A stretch of 64,000 bases of DNA from Ignavibacteriae bacterium HGW-Ignavibacteriae-4 (GTDB taxonomy: Bacteria > Bacteroidota > Ignavibacteria > Kapaibacteriales > UBA2268): assembly GCA_002839765.1 (NCBI GenBank), contig PGYR01000009.1, forward strand, positions 1 to 64,000, given 5' to 3'. The position numbers and the translations under genes are program-made. This document shows positions 52,562 to 62,334 of the stretch, piece after piece. The notes beneath the pieces are model-generated. The model made no database searches, had not been told where the DNA came from, and saw only the letters and a list, made by a program, of their open reading frames with translations. Every line of letters starts with the position of its first letter. Position 1 is the first letter of the stretch.

Positions 52562-55500
52562 TCACGTTTCAATAGTTTTATTTCTTTTGAATCGTATTTA
52601 CTATTATTGTTCTTACCTTTAACCCCACTAAAATCTAATATATATAATTGTTCGATAATACTTATAGCTTTGGCTAAGAGCTTATTAATCTCATCATCAA
52701 CTGTTCCTTTTACCTTATACTTTTCTATTATATCGTGGTAGCCAAGTAGGTTCTTAGAATCAGATTTATAACGAAATGAATCATAAATTAACCCATCTGG
52801 CTCAACCTCTAACCCATATCCATTTTTAAATATATTCTGTAATATTCTGGCATAAATCGCCAATTGTAATCCATCTCTTTCTGTCTCACTAGTCTTATAA
52901 TCAATTATTCTATAAGACTTGAAATCCTTTGAAATATCTATTCTGTCTATTTTACCTTTGAAAAAGGGATTGATTCCAATGGTATCTAGTTTCTCTTTAT
53001 AAAACGGGAACTCGACAGCCGTGATGTAGAAATCATCACTAATATGTCTATCAATTATATTCTCAAACCACTTTATCATAATTCCGTCATTTTCTTCGTC
53101 TCCTAAAAGTAATAATTGGTCAAGATTAAAAAATTGATGTTGTGATTTAAATATACTTAATTTTTCTTTTACAGTCGTTTTAAATAGTTTAATTAAATCC
53201 ACTTTATCAGTTTGCTTCAATTCTACTAAATCGAGTTCTGAGTATTTATTATCTATAGACTTAATACTACCAATTATACATTCTTTATGAGCTGACTTAT
53301 AAACAGTAAAAGTATCTTCTATCGACTTGTGAATCAAATTACCTAACTCTAATTTGGAGAGAAAAATCTCAATATTTTCTGGGATTTCTAAATTAACTAT
53401 ATTAGAATAAAAGAAATCATACGTATAATTTTTGAAGCTTTCTATTCTGGATACCGAAAACTCTTCATGATTAATCTGCTCTGCTATCATTTCTATTTCC
53501 AATCCAGAATCTACTTCCAAATCAGTACGCTTTCTATACTCTTCCATTCGTGTACTCACCTCCTCAAAAGGAGATTCTAATCCAGCTAGTATTAATTCTC
53601 TTCTATTTATAATTGCTTGTTGCCACTCTAAGTTAGAATCTTCATTGTAATTACCAATTCCATTAATCGTTTCTAGTGGTGTTACAAATTGACTTACTAA
53701 TTTTGCTTCATCATTATCTTCTAAATGAGAGAAAATATAAAAGCTTGCATCATTATTCATAAATTCATGGAATTGCGCATATTCTTGGTAAAAATGTCTT
53801 CGTTCCGAATCTTGAATGATTTTACCCACAAGCTTATCTGTTTTGAATGGAACTGGCATCATACCTTCTATTGCACCAGCCATAATACGTATTTTGTAGT
53901 TCATTCCTCTTGTTTGTTCGATAGAAGTAACCTCTACTCCATAACCTTTCTTTTCTCTGATCTGGTATCTAGTTATAGATACGATTCCTTTAAGTTTGTT
54001 TATCAGTTCTTCGAGTGAGTATTTTCTTTGAGGGTCAAATCCAAGTTCCAATTGATTCAGTTTTGCTAGCAATTCCATAAATTTGAATAATGCACGAGCG
54101 TCTTTTTCAACCCTTTCTGTGTAAAAAACTTTATCATTAAATGTTAATTCTGCAACATTTATCCAGTCAGTTAGTTCTTGAATTTTATTTTTAATTGAAA
54201 ATGTATGAATTATATTATTGATTAATGTAATAAAGTCTTCAATGCTATATTGTTTTGAAACATCAATAGTTTCAAATTTTTGTTCTAACAATTTGAATTT
54301 AGTTGATGCTTTTTCTAGATCTTTTAATTGCTTATTATACTTTCTACTGTGATATAGATTACCATTATTCTCATTGATTGCTGTTTTTATACTATTCAAT
54401 CTCGTAGTTAATTGTGTTAAGAAATTCGTAATCCCCATTCCCGGGATACCACCAATAAGTTTGTATTTTTTTGCTAAATGAAGTAACTCTTTTGGGCTCT
54501 CAATACCAACATCTAAATATGCTGAATTAAATACTTCTTGTAAAGAACTCAATCTATAATTATTTATTGGTGATTCTAAAATATGAAATATACCATTTAT
54601 TACAGGAGATTTAGACAATTCGTATCTATCTGTAATATTAGTGGGTATTTGATTATCTGCAAAAAACTCTCTTAGTAATAACGAGTAAGAACCTACATCT
54701 CGAGAGACTACACAAATATCAGACGGTTTTAGGTTCAATTTTTTATTTAGTAGTAAGTACTTGACTAATTTGGTTATTCCGTAAGATTCTTCTCTAATTG
54801 TACTATATTTATATAATTCAATTTTATTTTTATTATTTTCGGCTACTTTTATAGTTGATTCATCGAAACCTAAATCAGTTTCAAGCAATTTGATATCAAT
54901 TAATTGTCTTTCATTTGAGTAAGGGATAAATCCAATTTCTAATAAATCATTCACGAAAAAGTTATCATTACCAATGAAAGGTCCTTTCTCTAATGAATAA
55001 TTTGAGTTTATAACTAGCTTGTTATTTGACAAAGAAAGTACTTCTAATAAATCAATGTCAGGTTTTCTGAAGTTAATAAAGTTATTAAACAGCAATTTAT
55101 TATTTGTGAAGGATTTATTGTCTTTTAGAGTAAGAGTCAATATTTCAGTTGCCAAGGGATAGTCATACATCTCTAATATATCTAGTGTATTCTCATAATT
55201 CCTCATTATATCATACAAGTCATTCAATCTATCATTATCATGTTTACCTTTGTCGATATTATCAAGCAAATCTTCTCTAATATTTGATGCACGAATACCG
55301 TCTTCTCTTAAGCCTCTTATGATTGAAGATATCTGAGTTATATAGTTATAGTTGCTTTTTAATGATAATTTTAATGTACTGCTACTTTCAATTGATTTAA
55401 CAATTAGTTCATTTTCAACTAATTCATCTATAATTTCTTTATTAAGTATAGTCTTAGAAAGGTGATTTATAAAATTTCTAAAAGAGAAAATACCAGTTAA

Positions 55501-55665
55501 ATGAAAAGCCTTACCAGACTCTCTAAGTAAAGCTACATTCCATTTTTGTGAGAGTTTCTCAGTAGAAGTAATAAGTATCAAATCATCGTTTTCAATTTTT
55601 GATTTGATAAATTGCACTGGACTTAATAAAGTACTATCATTAATAGTAGAATTAGAAAAAATCAT
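52558..55665 (-). CDS. AddB/RexB-like PD-(D/E)XK nuclease, repair or recombination
   Basis: A 1035-residue protein with a C-terminal PD-(D/E)XK nuclease domain. D907 (GKIDRIDI) and D922-Y-K924 (IIDYKT) are the metal-binding and catalytic residues, followed by the LQLAIYARIL helix. The larger N-terminal part is an inactive-helicase type region; no Walker A is seen, and SIEQTRGMNYKIRIMAG resembles the later helicase motifs, as in AddB. The partner helicase AddA is not in the window. The four cysteines of iron-sulfur AddB proteins are not evident. It is coupled to the polyprenyl synthetase gene upstream by a one-base overlap. Confidence 0.85.
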   Translation of the reverse strand: MIFSNSTINDSTLLSPVQFIKSKIENDDLILITSTEKLSQKWNVALLRESGKAFHLTGIFSFRNFINHLSKTILNKEIIDELVENELIVKSIESSSTLKLSLKSNYNYITQISSIIRGLREDGIRASNIREDLLDNIDKGKHDNDRLNDLYDIMRNYENTLDILEMYDYPLATEILTLTLKDNKSFTNNKLLFNNFINFRKPDIDLLEVLSLSNNKLVINSNYSLEKGPFIGNDNFFVNDLLEIGFIPYSNERQLIDIKLLETDLGFDESTIKVAENNKNKIELYKYSTIREESYGITKLVKYLLLNKKLNLKPSDICVVSRDVGSYSLLLREFFADNQIPTNITDRYELSKSPVINGIFHILESPINNYRLSSLQEVFNSAYLDVGIESPKELLHLAKKYKLIGGIPGMGITNFLTQLTTRLNSIKTAINENNGNLYHSRKYNKQLKDLEKASTKFKLLEQKFETIDVSKQYSIEDFITLINNIIHTFSIKNKIQELTDWINVAELTFNDKVFYTERVEKDARALFKFMELLAKLNQLELGFDPQRKYSLEELINKLKGIVSITRYQIREKKGYGVEVTSIEQTRGMNYKIRIMAGAIEGMMPVPFKTDKLVGKIIQDSERRHFYQEYAQFHEFMNNDASFYIFSHLEDNDEAKLVSQFVTPLETINGIGNYNEDSNLEWQQAIINRRELILAGLESPFEEVSTRMEEYRKRTDLEVDSGLEIEMIAEQINHEEFSVSRIESFKNYTYDFFYSNIVNLEIPENIEIFLSKLELGNLIHKSIEDTFTVYKSAHKECIIGSIKSIDNKYSELDLVELKQTDKVDLIKLFKTTVKEKLSIFKSQHQFFNLDQLLLLGDEENDGIMIKWFENIIDRHISDDFYITAVEFPFYKEKLDTIGINPFFKGKIDRIDISKDFKSYRIIDYKTSETERDGLQLAIYARILQNIFKNGYGLEVEPDGLIYDSFRYKSDSKNLLGYHDIIEKYKVKGTVDDEINKLLAKAISIIEQLYILDFSGVKGKNNNSKYDSKEIKLLKRD

Positions 55666-56654
55666 TAAACAGCTCTTGTCTTATATTCATTTAATAAATC
55701 TATGAGAATTTCGGAGTATTCATTATCTCTAATTTCTCTTATCATACTAAAAACAAATTCAAATTTTTCATTTATCAAATTCCTTACATCATCAATTATA
55801 CCTAATTCCTCGAACAATGATTTCATTTTTGGAACTTCTTTTTCGTCCAGACCAGAATTTTTAAAGAATTTATTTAATAATTCTAAATGTTCCTGTTTCT
55901 CTGCTCTCTCTTTTGCCTTGATGATTAGGTAAGTCTTCTTTCCTTCTATTATATCTTGTCCTGTCTTTTTGCCAAATTCTTGTTGTTTACCCATAATATC
56001 TAACAAATCATCTTGTAACTGAAATGCTTTACCTAACTCATAACCAACTATAGATAATTTATCTAATTCTTCATCGGTTGCATTTCCAGTTATTCCACCA
56101 ATGACAAAACTGACTTTGATTAAAGAGCCGGTTTTTCTCTCTATCATCATATCATATTCTTCTAAAGTTATATCATCTCTTGTTTCAAAGTCAAGATCAT
56201 ATCCTTGTCCATCACAAACTTCAACAAGTCCTGAGTTAAATATATTCATCGCTTTCATTCCCTGCATTGGTTCTAAACCAATTTTTAATCTCTTACAAGA
56301 AAGTCCTAATATCAAATCACCTAGTAATATTGCTGTCGTATCATCAAACTTTTGATAGATAGTTTCTTTTCCTCTTCTGAGTGGAGATTTATCCATTATA
56401 TCGTCATGTACTAAAGTGAAGTTATGTAGTAATTCTATTGCTGTACCTTGGTTTACAGCCAATAGATAATCAGAAGTAAACATTGCACAACTTAGTGTAG
56501 TTATGAGAGGTCTGAAACGCTTACCACCATTACTAATTAGATATTTATATGAATCCTTAAGTCTTGCTGTATTAATATCTTTTCCAATTTCCATCAACTT
56601 ATTGTTGACTTCATTGATTATATTCTCTGTAATTTGATTTTTTGTTCTCATCAA
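55665..56654 (-). CDS. Polyprenyl diphosphate synthase
   Basis: Builds isoprenoid diphosphates from IPP and an allylic primer. GGKRFRP (43-49), the first Asp-rich motif DDIMD (84-88), the second DDLLD (215-219), and LRRGKET are present. Length (329) is typical. The residue five before the first motif is Phe (HNFTLVHDD), a pattern common in Bacteroidota enzymes; the chain length cannot be fixed by eye. Its start overlaps the dprA stop by four bases. Confidence 0.93.
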   Translation of the reverse strand: MMRTKNQITENIINEVNNKLMEIGKDINTARLKDSYKYLISNGGKRFRPLITTLSCAMFTSDYLLAVNQGTAIELLHNFTLVHDDIMDKSPLRRGKETIYQKFDDTTAILLGDLILGLSCKRLKIGLEPMQGMKAMNIFNSGLVEVCDGQGYDLDFETRDDITLEEYDMMIERKTGSLIKVSFVIGGITGNATDEELDKLSIVGYELGKAFQLQDDLLDIMGKQQEFGKKTGQDIIEGKKTYLIIKAKERAEKQEHLELLNKFFKNSGLDEKEVPKMKSLFEELGIIDDVRNLINEKFEFVFSMIREIRDNEYSEILIDLLNEYKTRAV

Positions 56655-57736
56655 TCAATATTCCTAATAAATAAATTTCCTGGTAATTGTCTTACCATGG
56701 AACTAAATTCTAAAGTTAATAAATTTACTTGTACATTCATAATTGGCATATCCACTGCATTTGCTATTTCATCAATATGTTTAGGTGAAAAAGATAGATA
56801 TTCAAAGATTCTTTCTTCTTCAGAATTATTGAATGTCAAAGTTTTCTTAGTGCTATTATTAGTTACTTGTAAGAAACCAATATGCTTCAATATTTGATCT
56901 ACACTTAAAGCTGGGATAGCCATTTCCTTCTCAATAAGGGTATTGGTACCTTTACTTTTAGATTCAAATATACTCCCTGGAACAGCAAATAAATCTCTGT
57001 TCTGTTCTACTGCAAACTTAGCTGTCCAAAGTGAACCACCTTTTGCATCACTTTCTATTACTATTGTAGCTTTAGAAATACCACTTATTATTCGATTTCT
57101 ACTAATGAAATAAGGGGGGAGAGCATTCACTCCAAAAGGATATGAACTAATAATACAACCACCTTGTTCTACTATCTTATTAGATAATTTCTTGGCTCTA
57201 TCAGTGCTGATTTTATCTATTCCGGAAGCAATAACAGCGTAAGTTGTACCATTACTTTGTAAAGTCCTATCGTGAGCATAAGAATCTATTCCATAAGCTA
57301 AACCACTTGTAATAATTACTCTGTTTTCAACTAATTGTGTAACAAATTTTTCAACTACTAGTCTTCCATAATTAGTTGCCTTCCTTGTACCAACTATTGA
57401 TACACTAACGTTCTCAGCATCATATAGCTTACCTTTGCAGTAAAGAATCGGTGGAGGGTCTGATATATTCTTTAATAATGCTGGATATTTATCATCTTGA
57501 ATTGATATTATCTCGGAATCGTTTTTATCAGCTAATTCAAGTTGTAGCTCAGCTTTATCTAAGTATTCGTTATTTGAATCAAATAGAGATGCTTTTTCAA
57601 ACTTTTCTTTGAATGTTTTCCCAATCTTAGAATTAATAATATGTTTAATAGATTCAAAATTTTCTATATAAAATAATAATTCTTTATTATTAATCTCTTT
57701 TACTAAACTTAATGCTATTATTTCCTTCTTATCCAT
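56651..57736 (-). CDS. dprA: DNA-processing protein DprA
   Basis: Loads RecA on incoming single-stranded DNA during natural transformation. The Rossmann-like core is clear: SIVGTRKATNYGR (113-125), TSGLAYGIDSYAH, and later SDAKGGSLWTAKFA and VPGSI. The C-terminal winged-helix domain (about 305-361) is present. Length (361) is normal. It heads the unit dprA-polyprenyl synthase-AddB-like, with all junctions overlapping. Confidence 0.95.
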   Translation of the reverse strand: MDKKEIIALSLVKEINNKELLFYIENFESIKHIINSKIGKTFKEKFEKASLFDSNNEYLDKAELQLELADKNDSEIISIQDDKYPALLKNISDPPPILYCKGKLYDAENVSVSIVGTRKATNYGRLVVEKFVTQLVENRVIITSGLAYGIDSYAHDRTLQSNGTTYAVIASGIDKISTDRAKKLSNKIVEQGGCIISSYPFGVNALPPYFISRNRIISGISKATIVIESDAKGGSLWTAKFAVEQNRDLFAVPGSIFESKSKGTNTLIEKEMAIPALSVDQILKHIGFLQVTNNSTKKTLTFNNSEEERIFEYLSFSPKHIDEIANAVDMPIMNVQVNLLTLEFSSMVRQLPGNLFIRNID

Positions 57737-57856
57737 TTTATAAATTAACTATAAATTTAAAAAAAAAACTAAGGTGTGAATAAATAGAATATAAATAATT
57801 CAATTATTTCTCTAAATTCAGTTTGTAAACTCCCAATTAAAAAGAATTTCAATTGC

Positions 57857-58552
57857 ATGACATCAAAATTTCAAAAATACTTATCAGAAATAGTTTACGG
57901 TGGTATAGATGGTAGCGTAACTACATTTGCCGTTGTCGCTGGTGCCGTAGGTGCAGATTTTGGCTCGTCAGTTATACTTATTCTAGGATTTGCAAATTTA
58001 ATGGCTGATGGGTTTTCTATGGCGGTTGGTGCATATCTCTCGTCAAAGGCTACTCACGAAAAATTTCACAAAATAGAAGAGATGGTAGAAAATAGCTATG
58101 AATCACATAGAAATAATGATAGGAAGAAAATAGAAGAAATATACAAATCAAAAGGACTAACTGGTGAATTATTAGAAAAGATAACAATTGAAACTGTATC
58201 AAATAAAAAACTCTATATTGACTTTAAAATGAAAGAAGTTAATGAAATGATTCATCCAGAACTTACTTCATTTAATATAGCAATTGCAACATTTATTTCT
58301 TTTTTTATTATTGGACTAATACCACTTTCGTTTTATGTGTATGAATTTATTGTAGATATAAAGTCAAATGATGATTCGTTCCTAATTTCATGTGTTTTTA
58401 CTTCTGTAGCTTTTATACTTATAGGTTATTTCAAAAGTTATATAACTGATAAAAACAAATTAAAATCAATATTTGAAACATTGTCACTTGGTGCAATTGC
58501 TGCAAGTTTATCTTATATACTAGGTAGTTTCCTAGAGGGTATGATTATTTAA
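57857..58552 (+). CDS. VIT1/CCC1-family metal transporter
   Basis: A 231-residue membrane protein. The family start is unmistakable: GGIDGSVTTFAVVAGAVGA (16-34) then ANLMADGFSMAVGAYLSSK (46-64). A soluble helical insert (about 65-140) and three further hydrophobic segments follow. Family members move iron or manganese out of the cytosol. It is a single gene; its end overlaps convergent motB by eight bases. Confidence 0.88.
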   Translation: MTSKFQKYLSEIVYGGIDGSVTTFAVVAGAVGADFGSSVILILGFANLMADGFSMAVGAYLSSKATHEKFHKIEEMVENSYESHRNNDRKKIEEIYKSKGLTGELLEKITIETVSNKKLYIDFKMKEVNEMIHPELTSFNIAIATFISFFIIGLIPLSFYVYEFIVDIKSNDDSFLISCVFTSVAFILIGYFKSYITDKNKLKSIFETLSLGAIAASLSYILGSFLEGMII

Positions 58553-59471
58553 TAGCTTCTTCTAGACCTTCTATCATTCCTTTTTTCTGGTTTAAGAAGT
58601 CTTTTGATTTTATATACTTTAAGTATATAGTTACTCTTCTATTTTCATTGGCAAAAGGATTGTCTTTATTTACTAATTCTTTGTCTGCGTATCCAGCAAC
58701 TACGCTTATTTGACCATTCCAAAGACCTTTAGATTCCATATATTTACGTGTAGAATTCGCTCTGTCTGATGATAAATCCCAGTTACTATAATCTTTGGAA
58801 TTTCCATATTTACGGCTGTCTGTATGTCCTTGAATCTCTACTGAATTAGGAAGTTTACCAATTTCTTTTGCTAAAAGTGCAATTATTTTCTCGCCTTTTG
58901 GATTAATTTTAGAACTACCCACTTCGAAAAATAGATTTTCATTGTTCTCAACTAATTCAATTTTGAGACCATCTTCAGTAAAAGTAAATTTGACGGATTC
59001 GGAGAAATCTGATAACCCAGAAGTTGAATTAATCAAACCTTCTATAAAGTCTTGTAGTTCCTCAGCGGATGATTTTAAATTTTCAGCAGCTTCAATACTA
59101 TCTCTTATAGACTCGTTCATCAATTGTTTTAAAGATTGAGAGTCGCTATCTATATCATTATCTTCTATATTCCCACCGCCATCTCCAACCATTTCGCCTA
59201 AAATACTACCTGGAATTGGTTTTAGCCCAGATTCTGTAGCTACAGCTCTTTTACCAGTTACGAAGCTAAAAGCTCCAGGGTCATCGAAATATGCTTGAAT
59301 TTGATCTTGAGTTTCTTCACTAGCTGATAGAATCCATAATACAATAAATAATGCCATCATAGCCGTAACGAAATCAGCATAAGCTACTTTCCAAGCTCCA
59401 CCATGATGTCCACCGGCAACTTTATTAATTTTCTTTATTATTATGGGTTGTTTTTCTTCTTCTTCAGCCAT
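58545..59471 (-). CDS. motB: Flagellar motor stator protein MotB
   Basis: One transmembrane helix (about 31-48) carries the proton-path Asp33 (AYADFVTAMM). A plug and linker follow, then an OmpA-like peptidoglycan-binding domain (about 195-290, EIQGHTDSRKYG, SSDRANSTRKYM). Length (308) is typical. With MotA it forms the stator that turns ion flow into rotation. Its ATG overlaps the motA stop by one base. Confidence 0.95.
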   Translation of the reverse strand: MAEEEEKQPIIIKKINKVAGGHHGGAWKVAYADFVTAMMALFIVLWILSASEETQDQIQAYFDDPGAFSFVTGKRAVATESGLKPIPGSILGEMVGDGGGNIEDNDIDSDSQSLKQLMNESIRDSIEAAENLKSSAEELQDFIEGLINSTSGLSDFSESVKFTFTEDGLKIELVENNENLFFEVGSSKINPKGEKIIALLAKEIGKLPNSVEIQGHTDSRKYGNSKDYSNWDLSSDRANSTRKYMESKGLWNGQISVVAGYADKELVNKDNPFANENRRVTIYLKYIKSKDFLNQKKGMIEGLEEAIK

Positions 59472-60319
59472 TATCTTTTCAATGCTCCCTCAGCTTCTTC
59501 AAATGTAGGTCTCATATTAGGTTCAATTACTCTTCTACCATATTCAATCGCTACTGTAGCAGGTAAACCTTTAGAGAAAGCTAGAAGTGAAACTTTGATA
59601 CAACTCATATACGAACTTTCACTTTCTATCATTAAACCTATATTTCTTGCTAATGGGCCAGCGATACCATAAGATAATAATACCCCTAAGAACGTACCAA
59701 CTAAGGCAGCCGCCACGTGTGCACCTACTGTCTCTGCACCCTCACTAACTGAACCCATCGTTATAATTACACCAAGTACAGCAGCAACGATACCAATCGC
59801 AGGGAAGGCATCAGATACTGTATTTAGGGCATGAGCTACTTCATGTTCTTCTTTGTGTAATGCTTCCAAATCTATATCCATCAATTCTTCCAAATCGTAT
59901 GGAGGAATACCACCACTCAAAAGTACTTTTAATGTATCACAAAGAAAGACTTCAGCATGATGATTAGCTAAAAATGTTGGATACTTAGAAAAAATTGAAC
60001 TACTCTTTGGCTCTTCAACATGTTTTTCTAAAGCAATTAAGCCTTCTTTTTTTGCAAATTGGAATGTCTCATAAAGTAATTGGATTAAATCTAAAAATGC
60101 TTCTTTACTTACGTCAGGACCTTTCATCGTTTTCATTACACCAGCAAAAACCCCTTTTACTATATGCATTGGGTTTGCTACAAGCATAGAACCTAACGCA
60201 ACCCCACCAATGATTATAAACTCACTGGGCTGTACAAGGACTAATAGATTACCACCATGCATCATATAACCACCGAGCATGGATGCCATAACTAAAACTA
60301 ATCCAATAATTACATACAT
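59471..60319 (-). CDS. motA: Flagellar motor stator protein MotA
   Basis: A 282-residue stator protein with four membrane helices (about 2-18, 30-48, 165-185, 197-215). The cytosolic loop and the conserved VSDAFPAIGIVAAVLGVI stretch before helix three are present, with TFLGVLLSYGIAGPLA in helix four. The pair resembles proton-driven MotAB. Its ATG overlaps the stop of the TPR lipoprotein by one base. Confidence 0.95.
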   Translation of the reverse strand: MYVIIGLVLVMASMLGGYMMHGGNLLVLVQPSEFIIIGGVALGSMLVANPMHIVKGVFAGVMKTMKGPDVSKEAFLDLIQLLYETFQFAKKEGLIALEKHVEEPKSSSIFSKYPTFLANHHAEVFLCDTLKVLLSGGIPPYDLEELMDIDLEALHKEEHEVAHALNTVSDAFPAIGIVAAVLGVIITMGSVSEGAETVGAHVAAALVGTFLGVLLSYGIAGPLARNIGLMIESESSYMSCIKVSLLAFSKGLPATVAIEYGRRVIEPNMRPTFEEAEGALKR

Positions 60320-61944
60320 TATTTACCTGTCTTGATTTTTATTTTTTCGTCCAAATTGAATCTTCCTGATTCTAATTCTAATGCTTTCTTATACATTTCT
60401 TTGGCTTTTTCTAATTCATTTGTTTCTATATATATGTCACCTAAGTGTTCATAAACTTCAGCTGATACATTACCAATTTCTATTGCTTTAAGTATATATT
60501 TCTTGGCCTCTTTAATATCACCTAGTTTGTATTTAATCCAACCAAATGTATCAAGAAATGCCGAATTATTTGGTGAATCTTTTAAAGTAAGTAAACTCAT
60601 TTTTAATGCTTTATCTAAATCTTTACCGTATTTGGAAAGTGTATAAGCATAATTATTGAGCAAATAAGTATTATTGCTATCTAAATTATAATGCAAATCA
60701 TAATAATAAAGTGCCGAATCTAGATTGCCTTGAGCGTCAAAAGTTTCACCTATCATTGTCAAAGTGACGTAGTTATTATAACTTTTATCTTTATTAAGTA
60801 TAATTTTATAATTCTCAATAGTTTTATCATACTTCTTCTGCATAAAATAGTTCATACCAGTTAGAGTATAATAATACAGCTCTTGTCTCAAACTATCTGG
60901 ATCTAAAGCTGAAAGTATTTCTAGTGAACGATCATATTCCTTATCAAAATAATAAACTTCAGCTACACCTACTCTTAAATCGGAATTCTCATCTACAATC
61001 TTTAGTAATCTATTGAAAAAAGTGTCTCTTTTAGGATAATTTCCAAAATTAGATGCTAAAAGACCAGCATAATACATTAATTCTGAATTGAAAAGCAATG
61101 TTCCATTTATTCTAGAAAGGAATTTATTAACTAATAAAGTATCAACTATGTTATTCTGCATGATTGATGATGAAAGTAATATATAGTATGTTTCTTGCTC
61201 TTGACCAAAATATAGTGTGTCTATAGTATCCATGAAATCTATAGCTTCTTCTATTTGATTGTTCTCTAGATATATTTGAAAAATTTCTCTTGAGATTTGA
61301 GTGTTGAAAGGTTGATTTTTTAATTCTGTTTTTAAGTTTTCTACAAGACTCTCTATCCTACCTAATTTTTTGAAAAGAACTATTTTCCTTTCATTTATTA
61401 ACTCTCTGTAGTTTGGTGAATTGATAGAATTATAGATTCTTAGTGCTTCTTCGGGATTTTCATTCTCTATAATTAATGCTTTAGTTAGTAGTCTATCAGT
61501 AGTTTCTTCTAAATCTAAGGCTTGACGGTTAGTGATTTTTGCTTTTTCTATATCACCCTTGTATAAGAAAATCTCAGTTAATAAATCATAAGATTGAAGA
61601 AACTTAGGATTTAGCTGTGTAGATTTATATAAATGTTCTTTGGCATTTTCTATTTTTCGAATTTCTAAATAAGATTTTGCAATAGCATATTCGATAGCCG
61701 CAGAACTATCATATCTAAGAGCTTCTTGGAATTCAATAATTGAGGCAGCATATTCTTTTTGCTGTTGTTTTAGTGAACCTGCAATCAAATATGAACGAGC
61801 TTGACTCTCAAAGTAGCTCGTATCAAATTTAGTGACATTGTTCATATCACTTATAACTAATTGATTATACTTCGCTTGGTTCGAATTAAATCCGCTACTA
61901 CAAGCGGATAAAGTTATAATTAGGATTGATAATATTAGACGCAT
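60319..61944 (-). CDS. TPR-repeat lipoprotein, first gene before motA
   Basis: A 541-residue predicted lipoprotein (LIITLSAC, cysteine at 15) built almost wholly of TPR helices (repeated Y-A-x-S-I-x-E-F, A-x-x-Y-x-x-G patterns from 50 to 530). The cargo domain, if any, is not evident. TPR lipoproteins of this kind often assemble envelope machines. It shares a transcript with motA and motB, so it may help stator or flagellar assembly; that is inference. Confidence 0.8.
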   Translation of the reverse strand: MRLILSILIITLSACSSGFNSNQAKYNQLVISDMNNVTKFDTSYFESQARSYLIAGSLKQQQKEYAASIIEFQEALRYDSSAAIEYAIAKSYLEIRKIENAKEHLYKSTQLNPKFLQSYDLLTEIFLYKGDIEKAKITNRQALDLEETTDRLLTKALIIENENPEEALRIYNSINSPNYRELINERKIVLFKKLGRIESLVENLKTELKNQPFNTQISREIFQIYLENNQIEEAIDFMDTIDTLYFGQEQETYYILLSSSIMQNNIVDTLLVNKFLSRINGTLLFNSELMYYAGLLASNFGNYPKRDTFFNRLLKIVDENSDLRVGVAEVYYFDKEYDRSLEILSALDPDSLRQELYYYTLTGMNYFMQKKYDKTIENYKIILNKDKSYNNYVTLTMIGETFDAQGNLDSALYYYDLHYNLDSNNTYLLNNYAYTLSKYGKDLDKALKMSLLTLKDSPNNSAFLDTFGWIKYKLGDIKEAKKYILKAIEIGNVSAEVYEHLGDIYIETNELEKAKEMYKKALELESGRFNLDEKIKIKTGK

Positions 61945-61962
61945 AAACCCTGAAAAAATAAT

Positions 61963-61988
61963 AAAAAAAAACCTCTCAAATTGAGAGG
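61963..61988 (-). terminator. Hairpin terminator of rpmB
   Basis: CCTCTCAA (61972-61979) pairs with TTGAGAGG (61981-61988), one base between the arms. On the minus strand the stem is followed by a run of nine T (61963-61971). It lies eight bases past the rpmB stop and just before the start of the TPR lipoprotein, so it separates the two transcripts. Confidence 0.85.
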
Positions 61989-61995
61989 CTTTAAA

Positions 61996-62220
61996 TTAAG
62001 AATTTTTTAGCTCTTTCATCATTGCATTGTAACCTTTTTTATCTAAAGTTTTCAATGCTTTCGCTGTTGCCTTTACAGTTACCCATTTATTTTCTTCAGG
62101 TATCCATATTCTTTTCTTTTGCAAGTTCGGCATAAATCTTCTTCTAGTCTTATTATGTGCGTGAGATACGTTGTTCCCACTCATTGGCCCTTTGCCTGTT
62201 AGCTCACATATATTAGCCAT
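61996..62220 (-). CDS. rpmB: 50S ribosomal protein L28
   Basis: A 74-residue L28. The sequence [20 protein letters not shown] opens as expected, with the basic stretch [17 protein letters not shown] after it. It has only one cysteine near the start, so it is the zinc-free form. A ribosome-binding stretch AGGTGGG lies just upstream. It is a single gene with its own promoter (62259-62289) and terminator. Confidence 0.97.
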   Translation of the reverse strand: MANICELTGKGPMSGNNVSHAHNKTRRRFMPNLQKKRIWIPEENKWVTVKATAKALKTLDKKGYNAMMKELKNS

Positions 62221-62258
62221 TTTCCCACCTATTTTGAGTTTTGTTTTATCAAAGACTA

Positions 62259-62289
62259 CAAATATATTAATAAAATTCTTTTAATACAA
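62259..62289 (-). promoter_or_regulatory. Bacteroidota-type promoter of rpmB
   Basis: On the minus strand: TTG (62287-62289), 20 bases, then TATATTTG (62259-62266). Both elements and the spacing fit the TTG-N~20-TAnnTTTG consensus. Transcription would start near 62252, giving a leader of about 30 bases. Confidence 0.5.
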
Positions 62290-62299
62290 TTAATTATAC

Positions 62300-62330
62300 T
62301 TGAGGGTCTTACAATTTATCCTTAGTTTGG
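62300..62330 (+). promoter_or_regulatory. Possible promoter of the DUF3592 gene
   Basis: TTG (62300-62302), 20 bases, then TAGTTTGG (62323-62330), one mismatch to TAnnTTTG. The start of transcription would fall within a base or two of the ATG at 62335, so the mRNA may have no leader. The box faces the rpmB promoter on the other strand. Confidence 0.35.
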
Positions 62331-62334
62331 CTTT

